Part shown: piece after piece, positions 26,580 through 34,815 of the stretch | Numbering within the stretch: the stretch's first letter is position 1 | Layout of the letters: each line of letters begins with the position of its first letter | NCBI GenBank assembly: GCA_017849435.1 | Contig: JAFIGY010000009.1 | Location: 248,001-312,000 of the forward strand | Reading direction: 5' to 3' | Source of the DNA: Chitinophaga niabensis | Lineage (GTDB): Bacteria; Bacteroidota; Bacteroidia; Chitinophagales; Chitinophagaceae | Length of the DNA stretch: 64,000 bases | The notes under the pieces: generated by a model | What the model was told of the DNA's origin: nothing | Database searches by the model: none | What the model saw: the letters and a program-made list of their open reading frames with translations, nothing else | Made by a program: the position numbers and the translations under genes

Positions 26580-26638
26580 CATCCCGACAGAAATTTAAAA
26601 AAGCTTCCAGGAAATTGGAAGCTTTTTTATTTTAGTGT
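26580..26638. repeat. Right boundary repeat of the AT-rich block
   Basis: A second copy of CATCCCGACA plus the AAATTTA / AAGCTTCC hairpin and T run found after tRNA-Pro. It lacks the tRNA body. Its last bases include the stop codon of the leftward serine hydrolase gene. Confidence 0.7.
26601..26630. terminator. Terminator between convergent genes
   Basis: A 9-bp stem (26601-26609 with 26616-26624) is flanked by an A run on the left and a T run on the right, so it works for the TonB receptor transcript and for the leftward serine hydrolase. It is a diverged copy of the tRNA operon terminator. Confidence 0.8.
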
Positions 26639-28158
26639 GCAACGAGCCGTTGAATAGCCTCTCTGGCTCGCTGGTTATCCGGGTTCAGCAATAGCGTTCT
26701 CCTGTACATGAGTATTGCCGCTTCTTTCTTTCCCGTTTTTTCCAATACTTCTCCATAGCTATTAAAAGGCGGCGATTTTTGCGGCTCCAGAAATGTCAAC
26801 AATTTAAGCATTTCCAACGCCTGCTCATGATATCCAGTGAAAAGGAACTCGTGTGCAATAAAATCCATTTGTCCGCCACTAAATTGATAATGCGCAGTAT
26901 CGCTTCTCAGTTCATGGAAGCGGCTGGCGGCGAAATCGGCGCCGCGGGTTACCAGGTCTTTAGCATAGGTTTCCGCCAGCGATTTTTTCAACACCAGCAT
27001 CGGGGTATTATCCAGTATATGCATCACATTCACACCATTGGCATGTAATCCGAAACTGGCAGTATTATCAAGCATAATCACGGTATGGCGGCGGGTAATA
27101 TTCCTTAAGAAAATAGTGCTGCCGCCAGGCCGGAATCCTGAATGGTAGACGATCTTGCCGGCAGATGAATCGGCCATGATCATCCAGCCTAATCCAATAT
27201 AGGTTCTACCTGCAGAAGAATTGACATAGGCAGGTTCTCCGTTATTGAGCCTGGTCGGTGTAAAGGCTTCAGTCTGCGTGGCCTGGCTCAGTAATTTCCC
27301 TGAATAAAGCGCCTGGTCAAAAAGGAGAAGGTCTTGCGTGGTACTTACAACCAGCCCCGGTCCTTGCATTCCCCCGGCAACTTGTAGAAACCATTTACCA
27401 TCCCTTGTTGTATTCGAAGGGATCAGGTTTGAGGAAAAGTGATTGGCCAGATCGTAATTCCCGGTCAGGTTCTTATCATTTAGCGGAGCCAATCGGCTGT
27501 TGATATGTGTGTTATACATTCGAGCAGGCTTCCAGACGTATTTGGTCAGGTAATCTTCAAATGACAAGCCTGAGATCCTCTCTACCAGCAGGGCCAATAA
27601 TCCCATACCAGGACTGGAATAATTCCACTTCTCTCCCGGTTTGAAAAGCAATTTGCGAGAGGCTTTCAGAATTGGAATGATGTCTGCATTTTTGATGATC
27701 CTGTTGGAGTCCTGCTTAATGTAAGAATCAAAAAGTTCAAAATCCGGCAAACCGGAAGTATGCGATAAGAGTTGCCGGATCGTGATCTCCGGGAAAGGGA
27801 AATCCGGCAGATATTTCACCAGGGGAGCATCAAGCTTCAACCTGCCACGTTCCTTTAACTGAAGTACGGCTACGGAGGTAAACAGTTTGCTGATGGAGGC
27901 CAGGTCAAAAACGGAGGCGTCGTTATTCAACGTTTCGTTCTCCAGATTTGCGTATCCGAAGGATTTCCTGTAGACCGGTTTTCCCTGTTCGGCTATCAGC
28001 ACATTCCCATTGATCTGTTTGTCTTTGTATAGAGCAGTAAAGAAGCTATCTATGCGTCCGGTAGCATCTTGGGCGATAGTATGAGAGGGCAAACTTGTTA
28101 GTCCAAAGATGGCGATGGCGAATCCCCAATGGGATATGTTGAAAGTATTGTTGGGCAT
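26632..28158 (-). CDS. Serine hydrolase (class C beta-lactamase family) with C-terminal TPR-like part
   Basis: 508 residues with a signal peptide (WGFAIAIFGLTSLPSHTIAQ). The beta-lactamase/transpeptidase-like domain has SxxK at Ser88-Lys91, a second motif around WNYSSPGMGLLA (Y-S-S rather than YxN) and a third H-S-G in VYHSGFRPGG. HTSGLPDF is the usual loop. The last about 90 residues are helical with TPR character (EQALEMLKLL, EKTGKKEAAILMYRRTLLLNPDNQRA). It should be a periplasmic peptidase, esterase or amidase; family members rarely are true beta-lactamases. Single-gene unit divergent from the glxA-like gene. Confidence 0.88.
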   Translation of the reverse strand: MPNNTFNISHWGFAIAIFGLTSLPSHTIAQDATGRIDSFFTALYKDKQINGNVLIAEQGKPVYRKSFGYANLENETLNNDASVFDLASISKLFTSVAVLQLKERGRLKLDAPLVKYLPDFPFPEITIRQLLSHTSGLPDFELFDSYIKQDSNRIIKNADIIPILKASRKLLFKPGEKWNYSSPGMGLLALLVERISGLSFEDYLTKYVWKPARMYNTHINSRLAPLNDKNLTGNYDLANHFSSNLIPSNTTRDGKWFLQVAGGMQGPGLVVSTTQDLLLFDQALYSGKLLSQATQTEAFTPTRLNNGEPAYVNSSAGRTYIGLGWMIMADSSAGKIVYHSGFRPGGSTIFLRNITRRHTVIMLDNTASFGLHANGVNVMHILDNTPMLVLKKSLAETYAKDLVTRGADFAASRFHELRSDTAHYQFSGGQMDFIAHEFLFTGYHEQALEMLKLLTFLEPQKSPPFNSYGEVLEKTGKKEAAILMYRRTLLLNPDNQRAREAIQRLVAH

Positions 28159-28466
28159 AAAGTATAGTAATAAGTTCCTCCTGTCGGGCTAAAGTCATAC
28201 CAAATCCCTATAAATTTATTATTACATGGTAATACATAAGTATAATTTTTTAAGTGTTCGGTATTGATACAATGGTGTTCGATATTGCAAAAGGTTGTCT
28301 AGTCACGTTCGTGCTTCACTTGCAGCGCACACAAAACTCCTTTACAGTCATGTGCGGGTATCGTTGAAATAGAAAAACATCAACAAGACATAATGATTAA
28401 GCAGATGGCCTGAATTGTATAAAATATGTCATTTGAGCCATCACGGATTCGTCCTACTTTTGTAAT
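28159..28466. other. Divergent intergenic region with operator-like repeats
   Basis: 308 bases between divergent genes. A perfect dyad TATTAC-ATG-GTAATA lies at 28220-28234. Two direct repeats starting GTGTTCG (28254 and 28275, 21 bases apart, about two helical turns) share 13 of 17 bases. The rightward promoter is at 28432-28462. The spacing of the direct repeats fits dimeric AraC-type binding, which matches the adjacent regulator gene. Confidence 0.5.
28432..28462 (+). promoter_or_regulatory. Promoter of glxA-gap operon, near-leaderless
   Basis: TTTG (28432-28435), a 19-base spacer and TACTTTTG (28455-28462) fit the Bacteroidota consensus exactly. The start codon is at 28467, so transcription should begin at or within a few bases of the ATG. 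Confidence 0.75.
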
Positions 28467-29459
28467 ATGGCAAGGACGAAAAAGAAGCTGATAGTGGCTG
28501 TACCCATGCCGGGGATCTTCCTGCTTGATATAGCCGGCCCTTGTGATGTGTTTGCTGCGGCCGACAAAATACTGGATGGTAACGGTGGATACGAGATACT
28601 GCTTGCATCACCGGTGAGTACGAAAAAGATACCTACTAAAAGTAGTGTGGAACTACACTGCCCGGTTACCGTAACGGCAATCACGCAACCAGTCGATACA
28701 CTGATCATAGGTGGATTCTCCATGCCACTGCTGGAAAAGGGAGCGCGTTTTTTTCAATGGCTGAAAAACATTTATCCGAAGGTCAACCGCATCTGTTCTG
28801 TTTGCGTAGGCGCTTATGCCCTGGCGGAAGCAGGCATCCTGGACGGGAAACAGGCTACCACACATTGGGAATACAGTCGGCAATTTCAACAACGTTACCC
28901 CGGGGTGAAGGTTGATACCGATCCTTTCTTTATCCGCGATGCCAATGTATATACTTCGGGAGGTGTTTCCTCCGGGATCGATCTGGCGCTTGCATTGGTG
29001 GAAGAAGACCATGGCCGGGAAGTGGCATTGCAAATTGCGCGCAAGCTGATATTACAGTTGAAACGGCCGGGGTATCAGGCGCAGTTCAGCAGATTACTTG
29101 AAATTCATCGCCTGGAAAATTCCATCGGCGGAAAATTATATACCTGGATGATCCGGCACCTGGAAGAAGAGTTGAGTATAGAGCACCTGGCCCGGCACAG
29201 CAATATGAGCGTGCGCAATTTCACCCGGGTGTTTCTGAAAGAGACGGGCGTTACGCCTGCCAAATTTGTAGAAAAAGTACGAGTTGAAGTAGCACGCCGT
29301 TATTTGGAAGACAGCGACCTGAGTATAGATCAGATCGCAGAAAAATGCGGACTGGGCGGGTTGATCTCGATGCGGCGCACATTCATCCGCCACATGAATG
29401 TGTCTCCCAGTGATTACCGCCGCTCATTCAGGGTTTCGCTACAGGAAATAGAAGATTAA
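28467..29459 (+). CDS. GlxA-family transcriptional regulator (DJ-1/PfpI + AraC HTH)
   Basis: 330 residues. Residues about 8-185 form a DJ-1/PfpI-like domain (AVPMPGIFLLDIAGPCDVF, then CSVCVGAYALAEAGIL with the Cys elbow). Residues about 225-325 carry two AraC helix-turn-helix motifs (HLARHSNMSVRNFTRVF; IDQIAEKCGLGG) ending in SPSDYRRSF. Such proteins are cytoplasmic regulators whose first domain senses small molecules, though ligands are mostly unknown. The gap-like gene starts 16 bases downstream and is surely co-transcribed. Upstream direct repeats could be its own binding site. Confidence 0.92.
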   Translation: MARTKKKLIVAVPMPGIFLLDIAGPCDVFAAADKILDGNGGYEILLASPVSTKKIPTKSSVELHCPVTVTAITQPVDTLIIGGFSMPLLEKGARFFQWLKNIYPKVNRICSVCVGAYALAEAGILDGKQATTHWEYSRQFQQRYPGVKVDTDPFFIRDANVYTSGGVSSGIDLALALVEEDHGREVALQIARKLILQLKRPGYQAQFSRLLEIHRLENSIGGKLYTWMIRHLEEELSIEHLARHSNMSVRNFTRVFLKETGVTPAKFVEKVRVEVARRYLEDSDLSIDQIAEKCGLGGLISMRRTFIRHMNVSPSDYRRSFRVSLQEIED

Positions 29460-29475
29460 CTTAAAATATATTGTT

Positions 29476-30486
29476 ATGAAAGTAGCTATTAACGGATTCG
29501 GACGTATAGGCAGGATGACCTTAAGAGTGTTGCTGAACAAAAAAGGCGTGGAAGTAATTGCCATCAATGACCTTACAGACAGTAAACTGTTGGCGCATCT
29601 TTTTAAGTATGATACCTCGCATGGGAAGTTTGCCGGTACGGTAGAATTGCAGGATCAGTATATTGTAGTGAATGATCAAAAGATCTTATTGTTGAGTGAG
29701 CGCGCACCGGAAAAATTACCGTGGAAGGATCTGCAGATAGATGTGGTGATTGAATCAACCGGCCGTTTTACGCAGAAAGAAGGGGCGCAGTTACACATAA
29801 CTGCAGGCGCGAAAAAAGTATTGATCACTGCACCTGCTACCGGTAATGTGAAAACGATCGTAATGGGTGTGAATAACGATCAGATCACAGAAGCGGATGA
29901 AATACTTTCTACTGCCTCATGCACGACCAACTGTATAGCCCCCGTATTATACCTGCTCGATAAGGAATATGGCATTGAATCGGGTTTTATGAGCACCGTG
30001 CATGCATTTACCATGGACCAGATGCTGCAGGACGGGCCGCATAAAGATTTCAGAAGGGCACGGGCTGCCACGCAATCCATCATTCCCACCAGCACCGGCG
30101 CTGCAAAGGCAATTGGTGACGTGTTACCCGGACTGAAAGGAAAGATGGATGGCTTTTCATATCGTGTGCCTGTGATCGATGGTTCAATAGCTGATATGTC
30201 ACTGAACCTGGTGAAGCGTGCATCCGCCGGAGAGATCAATGAATTTCTGAAACATCATGCTGAAACCACATTAAAAGGCGTATTGGAGTATACGGAAGAG
30301 CCATTTGTCTCGGCTGACATACTGGGCAATACCCACTCATCTATAGTTGACGGTACGTTAACCCGTTCCATTGACAAACTGGTAAAAATTGTGTCGTGGT
30401 ACGATAATGAAGTAGGCATTTCGAACAGGATCGCCGAATTAACGGTTAAACTGGCAGGTAAAGTGAATAGCCTGATAGAGGCCTGA
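29476..30486 (+). CDS. gap: Type I glyceraldehyde-3-phosphate dehydrogenase paralogue
   Basis: 336 residues, normal length. The NAD-binding N-terminus NGFGRIGRMTLR, the active site STASCTTNC with Cys149, the phosphate-binding region around HAFTMDQ, and the C-terminal NEVGISNRI are visible. The last motif is usually NEWGYSNR or NEMGYSNR; here Trp/Met and Tyr are replaced by Val and Ile. It catalyses oxidation of glyceraldehyde 3-phosphate in glycolysis, but being placed behind a GlxA-type regulator rather than in a glycolytic cluster, and with these changes, it may be an accessory paralogue responding to a specific stress or aldehyde. That last point is inference. Confidence 0.92.
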   Translation: MKVAINGFGRIGRMTLRVLLNKKGVEVIAINDLTDSKLLAHLFKYDTSHGKFAGTVELQDQYIVVNDQKILLLSERAPEKLPWKDLQIDVVIESTGRFTQKEGAQLHITAGAKKVLITAPATGNVKTIVMGVNNDQITEADEILSTASCTTNCIAPVLYLLDKEYGIESGFMSTVHAFTMDQMLQDGPHKDFRRARAATQSIIPTSTGAAKAIGDVLPGLKGKMDGFSYRVPVIDGSIADMSLNLVKRASAGEINEFLKHHAETTLKGVLEYTEEPFVSADILGNTHSSIVDGTLTRSIDKLVKIVSWYDNEVGISNRIAELTVKLAGKVNSLIEA

Positions 30487-30535
30487 TACAAGCACACGAC
30501 CAGGCCCGGGGAACCAATCCGGAAAGCAATGTTTA

Positions 30536-31834
30536 TTACTGCTTATGCAGCCAGTAGGTTGAAGCGGCGTCATGTACAACAAGCTGCCTGCCATCTTTTT
30601 CAAACTCAAGAAAAAAACCAAACCGCACATTGCGGAATGCGTGATCAGACAAGGCCTCCAGTGAAATTTGCTGTCCTTTTACTTCAAGCGCCAACCCGCC
30701 ATTAATAACTGAGCTGGTGAGCTGTAGACCGTTATCTCCGGCATAAGTTCCGGCAAATGCCTGTAACTGTTGTTTTGTGAGTGTTATTGCAATAAAGGTA
30801 GGTATGGTGCAGGGTTCCCTGAAGCATATCTTAAACACGTCATCGAGAATATTATCTTTGGGGTAGACTTCTCCACTCGTACAGTACCCAATTGCCAGCT
30901 TGTTTTCGGGATAATATTGAAGAGAAGATGCAAATCCTTCCGTTTTGCCGTTATGCCCGTACCCTTTGTGCAGACTGTCTCCGAAAGAAAACATGCCCCA
31001 GCCGTACCCATTCTTTTCGATCTGTGTCATACGGGCTAGGCTGGCCTTGGTTATGCATTCCCCGTTAAAAATGGCATTGATAAATTTGCACATGTCCTGC
31101 GGCGTGGAGATCATTGCGCCTGCTCCGGAAAAATTGTCGAGGTATACCGCTTTTTCCGCTTGCCACTGATTGTCAGCGTATTTATAGGAAACGGCTTCTT
31201 TGCCCTGAAAACCTGCGTGGTTGCCATAATAGGTATTTTGCAGCCCCAGCTTATGAACGATCCGTTCCTGTACAATTTCCTTATATGGCTTATGGTATAT
31301 ATTTTCCAATATATAACCCAGCAGCAGGAAGTTGGAGTTATTATAATCTGCTTTTGTGCCAGGAGCAAAATCCGGCGGCTGGTTGCGGATAAAGGCCAGC
31401 AATTGTTCATGTGTTTGCGGCTGATATTTCCAGTTGTCGAAGTTTGTGCTCATGGCAGTGAAATTCGCCAACCCGCTTCGGTGGCCAAGCATATCTGCAA
31501 TCGTAATTTTACCTGCATTCGGCAGGCCGGGGAAGAACTTGCTTAATGTATCTTCAAGAGATATTTTTTTCTCGTCAATCAGCTCGTATATCATGATCGC
31601 AGTAAATACCTTTGTAATGGAGCCAATACGGTAAGTAGTGGTTGGCGTTTGATCTTTGCCGAAAGAACGTTGGTAAATAAGCTTCCCGTTTTGAGCAATG
31701 GCGATACTGCCGATAGCCAGCTTTTGGGCCGAAAGGACATTAAATAAGCTGTCGAGTTTTACACGGTCGATGCTTTGAGCAAAGCTATTAATTGAAATAG
31801 CAAGAGTAAATAATGCGATCAATAGCCTTTTCAT
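30536..31834 (-). CDS. Serine hydrolase (beta-lactamase family), secreted
   Basis: 432 residues. Signal peptide MKRLLIALFTLAISINSFAQ. All three motifs of the family are present: SxxK at Ser72-Lys75 (GSITKVFTA), Y-N-N in KADYNNSNFLLLGY, and H-N-G in GYGHNGKTEGF. The C-terminal about 100 residues form a beta-rich lipocalin-like extension (FAGTYAGDNGLQLTSS). It should be a periplasmic D-aminopeptidase or esterase-like enzyme. Convergent with the gap gene; own transcription unit. Confidence 0.9.
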   Translation of the reverse strand: MKRLLIALFTLAISINSFAQSIDRVKLDSLFNVLSAQKLAIGSIAIAQNGKLIYQRSFGKDQTPTTTYRIGSITKVFTAIMIYELIDEKKISLEDTLSKFFPGLPNAGKITIADMLGHRSGLANFTAMSTNFDNWKYQPQTHEQLLAFIRNQPPDFAPGTKADYNNSNFLLLGYILENIYHKPYKEIVQERIVHKLGLQNTYYGNHAGFQGKEAVSYKYADNQWQAEKAVYLDNFSGAGAMISTPQDMCKFINAIFNGECITKASLARMTQIEKNGYGWGMFSFGDSLHKGYGHNGKTEGFASSLQYYPENKLAIGYCTSGEVYPKDNILDDVFKICFREPCTIPTFIAITLTKQQLQAFAGTYAGDNGLQLTSSVINGGLALEVKGQQISLEALSDHAFRNVRFGFFLEFEKDGRQLVVHDAASTYWLHKQ

Positions 31835-32037
31835 ATATATGAGGTTAGACGTTTATACAAGATACGTCAGGAAAGGGAGAATTCCAGTGTCTCGATGAAT
31901 TTGACATGGGCTTGAAGAACTGACAAAGTTATTGATATAACGAGGGGTTGATGAGAATTATTTACTAGTAATAGAGGAATAAGTTTCTGGTAAAGAATTG
32001 CGCGAAAAACAGCGCCTTTACATCCTTATTAAAGTAT

Positions 32038-32217
32038 TTATTGATTTAACAGAGGGGCATGATGTGTAGGAGTTTTACCCTTTTGTTCTTTAGCCGCTGC
32101 CCAAAACGCATTTAAAGCAGTATTATCCTCCATCATCTGCTTAAGCCTTTCCATTGGAGACTTAGAAAGCCAGATTTTAAGCTGTAGTTGTTTTATATGA
32201 GCGGGCGTATCGGTCAT
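32038..32217 (-). CDS. Small conserved-looking protein coupled to nucleotidyltransferase gene
   Basis: 59 residues: starts MTDTPAHIKQLQLKIWLSKS, continues with PMERLKQMMEDN and ends in HHAPLLNQ. It has two amphipathic helices and no signal peptide or Cys motif. Its ATG overlaps the TGA stop of the repaired upstream nucleotidyltransferase frame in an ATGA arrangement, the classic sign of a translationally coupled two-gene unit. I recognise no named family; from its position it may be a partner or antidote of the nucleotidyltransferase. It is intact although the upstream gene is frameshifted. Confidence 0.6.
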   Translation of the reverse strand: MTDTPAHIKQLQLKIWLSKSPMERLKQMMEDNTALNAFWAAAKEQKGKTPTHHAPLLNQ

Positions 32218-32688
32218 GTTTCAAGGAGATTAAAAGTATTTAGGTTAAGTTTGTTAATCCATGTTTTAATATAATCCCAATCCAGATTTTCGAACGAAGC
32301 CAGATTCCTGATATCTTCCATTTGTATTGCAGACTGTAAAGTCTGGACCCCATATGAGTTTAGAAATCAGAAGATCTTCAGGTGAAACGGCATAGACAAC
32401 ATGTCCGTAAAAATCTATCTGCACTTTTCTACCGAACTCCATTTGTCTAAATGGATCAGGTTTCAAAACAACAAAATCCGCTTTAAAACCAGATGCATGA
32501 TCAATAATGTTAAACATGCTTCGGCGATTTATTGCGTCTTGTATGGCATCTTTATCATAGTAATACCCATCTCCAAAATTTGCAATAAAGCGATCGATGT
32601 CTTTAGATTCAATTTGTTTTATGAAGTCAAAATCCCTCGTTGCTCTTGGAACAATGTATAAACTCATCGCCACACTACCTGAAAGCAT
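32214..32688 (-). pseudogene. Nucleotidyltransferase-like gene (AbiEii/MNT type), frameshifted
   Basis: The open part begins MLSGSVAMSLY and has RATRDFDF, the Asp-x-Asp region of minimal nucleotidyltransferases, and PEDLLISKLIW. At a run of four Cs on the plus strand (32348-32351) the frame is lost. Removing one base continues the protein as VQTLQSAIQMEDIRNLASF through to a TGA at 32214-32216 that overlaps the start of the next gene. The N-terminus is also short: upstream codons in frame read SNIPY before a stop, and a second shift in an A run near 32712 would be needed to join MVSFFEK. Related proteins act in nucleotidyltransferase toxin-antitoxin and abortive-infection systems. The gene is probably inactive unless the indel is a sequencing error. 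Confidence 0.75.
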
Positions 32689-32888
32689 ATATGGAATATT
32701 GCTATTATTTTTTCAAAAAAGGAAACCATACAGATTACAAATTAGGGATACTTCATGTGCGAAGCAGATTTTAGAATAAATTAATTATTTATGATTTATA
32801 TTATTTTTATATAATTATCATTTTTGAATTAAATCTGCAATGAAAAAATTCGAAACTTGTCGCGTTCCTCCCAACTCCCCTTTCATCT

Positions 32889-32896
32889 TATCTTTG
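32889..32896 (+). promoter_or_regulatory. -7 element of ECF sigma gene
   Basis: TATCTTTG fits TAnnTTTG exactly, 55 bases before the start codon. The -33 region 19 bases further upstream is poor, as might be expected if another sigma factor takes part. Confidence 0.5.
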
Positions 32897-32951
32897 AAAG
32901 GCAAATAAATACCTGCAACTTTTCCCCAATAGCTGCATTATATATATCATA

Positions 32952-33503
32952 ATGGACAGTAATGAAGAACAAATACTGATCGAGCAGGCCAAAACTGACA
33001 ATGGATGTTTTGTAAAGCTGTACGAATTGCACTATCGGAAGATTTTCGGCTATGTTTTTAGAAGAACACTCAATATTGAGTTAACAAAGGATATCGTTTC
33101 GGAAACATTTATCAAAGCTTACCAAAACATTCACCGCTTTCGATATAGAAATGCACCTTTTTCCTCATGGCTCTACCGCATTGCAGGAAATGAAACTAAT
33201 ATGTATTTCAGAAGAAGGAAGGCTTATTTAGCTTCGCTGGATCATTTGAAAGAATTTTCGTACCTGGAGGCAGCAGACCCTTTGGAGATAAATGAGACCG
33301 AAAATCGATTACAGCAACATAAAGATTTTATAGCAGTCCAAAACAACTTAGAAAAGCTTGATTATAAATATCAGGAAGTGATTGCGTTAAGATTTTTTGA
33401 GAATAAAAGCATAAAAGAAATTGCTGAGATTGTAAACAAGAATGACAACACCGTTAAATCTCTTTTGTCAAGGGGGATTGATAAGCTTAGGAAAATGTTT
33501 TGA
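32952..33503 (+). CDS. ECF-type RNA polymerase sigma factor
   Basis: 183 residues. Region 2 is visible at about 20-90 (LYELHYRKIFGYVFRRT, SETFIKAYQNIHRFR, FSSWLYRIAGNE) and region 4 at about 125-183 (LDYKYQEVIALRFFENKSIKEIAEIVNKNDNTVKSLLSRG). It directs RNA polymerase to a small regulon, normally held by an anti-sigma factor. A three-helix membrane protein is encoded 51 bases downstream on the same strand and is the natural candidate partner. The region is AT-rich compared with the right part of the window. Confidence 0.93.
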   Translation: MDSNEEQILIEQAKTDNGCFVKLYELHYRKIFGYVFRRTLNIELTKDIVSETFIKAYQNIHRFRYRNAPFSSWLYRIAGNETNMYFRRRKAYLASLDHLKEFSYLEAADPLEINETENRLQQHKDFIAVQNNLEKLDYKYQEVIALRFFENKSIKEIAEIVNKNDNTVKSLLSRGIDKLRKMF

Positions 33504-33554
33504 ATTATTGCCACCTGATTGTATCAATTGCATTTTCATTAAAATCGCACACAA

Positions 33555-34013
33555 ATGGAAAAAGATGAGTTTGAAAATAAATTAGAAAAGATGCAGAAGC
33601 CTGATGCAGGCAGTGATGAGCATTACCTTCAGCTAAAGCTCACTTTGTTAAATGCAAGGAAGTCCGCAAGAATAGGGATCGCGTTTGTGATAGTACCCTG
33701 CGTTTTTCTGTCCTTTATTTTTTTGAAATACGTATTGCATCTGCAACTCCCTTTATTTACGAAAGTGGAAGACTGGATGTCGGATAAGAATAACAGCGTT
33801 TTTGTTAAGGTGCTCATCCCTTTATTACTGATGGGAACACCGTTAATTGCTTTCGTTATGAATGCACTCGCAATCTTGCATTTTGATTTCAATAAACTGA
33901 AAAAGGAACTGTTGGTTACTATAAAACTGAAATGGCTTAATATCACGATACTTGTGATCAGCGTCGCTATCCTCTTGTGTTTTTTGCTTTATGCAGTAGG
34001 CGAGAATTTTTAA
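33555..34013 (+). CDS. Three-helix membrane protein, candidate anti-sigma factor
   Basis: 152 residues: a charged cytoplasmic N-terminus of about 35 residues (EKDEFENKLEKMQKPD) followed by three transmembrane helices at about 38-58, 82-106 and 125-147. The layout of a short soluble head and membrane part, plus position right after an ECF sigma gene, suggests it holds the sigma factor at the membrane. It has no zinc motif and no recognisable anti-sigma domain, so the role is inferred from position only. Confidence 0.6.
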   Translation: MEKDEFENKLEKMQKPDAGSDEHYLQLKLTLLNARKSARIGIAFVIVPCVFLSFIFLKYVLHLQLPLFTKVEDWMSDKNNSVFVKVLIPLLLMGTPLIAFVMNALAILHFDFNKLKKELLVTIKLKWLNITILVISVAILLCFLLYAVGENF

Positions 34014-34020
34014 AGCAGGT

Positions 34021-34782
34021 TCACTGGCGGTTAAGGTATTCCTCCAATATAGCATTGAACAGAACCGGTTGCTCCATCATGGGAGCGTGCCCGCATTTAT
34101 CAATCCACTGTAATGTAGAACCGGGGATTAGCCGGTGGAAGTTTTCAGCAACATCCGGGGGTGTTATCCTGTCATTTTTCCCCCATATAATAAGTGTAGG
34201 AACTTTAATTTCTTTGCACTGATCGCCGATATAATTCCGTTGTGTAGCTTTAGCCATCTTAATTACGGAAAGGCATTTACGCGGATTGGTTGTTATGGCG
34301 AATATCTCCCTGATTAAGGAATCGGTTGCTATAGCAGGGTCGTAAAACGTATATTCTACTCTTTCTTTTATGTATTGTAAATTGCCTCGTTTGGGATATG
34401 TTGTACTTATGTTGGTTTCATATAAACCTGAACTGCCCGTCAGGATTAAATTCCGGATTCTTATTGCATGTTTGTGCGCATACCTTGCTGCCAGGTGGCC
34501 ACCCAGAGAATTACCGATTAATATAACATCCTGAAGATTTAGTTGGTCGATCCAATGTTCAAGGTGCCCGAGCAGAAAGTCAAGTGCCTTTTCTCCTGTA
34601 TATCTTTCTATTGGCAGGGAAGGGATCAGTATTCTGTATTGCTCGTGGAAGTGTGATACAACGGAGGTCCAATTACTAAGGCTTCCCATTAACCCATGCA
34701 ATAGCACCATAGGCCTGCCATTTCCTTTTTCATAATAAGGGAAATCTGAACTTAACATAACTTCTTTTTTGATGGAGATCAA
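34021..34782 (-). CDS. Alpha/beta hydrolase
   Basis: 253 residues without a signal peptide. The oxyanion region is VLLHGLMGSLSNW, the nucleophile elbow GNSLGGH, the acid in WGKNDRITPP and the catalytic His in CGHAPMMEQP. All three catalytic residues are present, so it should be active as an esterase, lipase or C-C hydrolase of unknown substrate. It lies 33 bases downstream of the Crp-family regulator gene on the same strand and is probably in the same operon. It ends eight bases from the convergent membrane protein gene. Confidence 0.9.
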   Translation of the reverse strand: MISIKKEVMLSSDFPYYEKGNGRPMVLLHGLMGSLSNWTSVVSHFHEQYRILIPSLPIERYTGEKALDFLLGHLEHWIDQLNLQDVILIGNSLGGHLAARYAHKHAIRIRNLILTGSSGLYETNISTTYPKRGNLQYIKERVEYTFYDPAIATDSLIREIFAITTNPRKCLSVIKMAKATQRNYIGDQCKEIKVPTLIIWGKNDRITPPDVAENFHRLIPGSTLQWIDKCGHAPMMEQPVLFNAILEEYLNRQ

Positions 34783-34815
34783 AAATAGAAGAGTCGTTTG
34801 TTGATATTCGTGATC

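Larger units (their letters stand above)
23098..26580. mobile_element. Candidate tRNA-Pro-flanked genomic island (metal-related cargo)
   Basis: The block lies between two direct copies of the tRNA-Pro 3' end plus terminator. Its three genes are visibly richer in A and T, with many AAA, TTT and ATA codons, than the glycan locus on its left and the hydrolase on its right. No integrase or transposase is present, so if it arrived by site-specific integration the machinery has been lost or acted in trans. Boundaries are those of the repeats and are approximate. Confidence 0.55.

Noticed and set aside
23098-26580. Complete integrative element
   Set aside because: No integrase, relaxase or transposase gene is present, so only a candidate island bounded by repeats is claimed.
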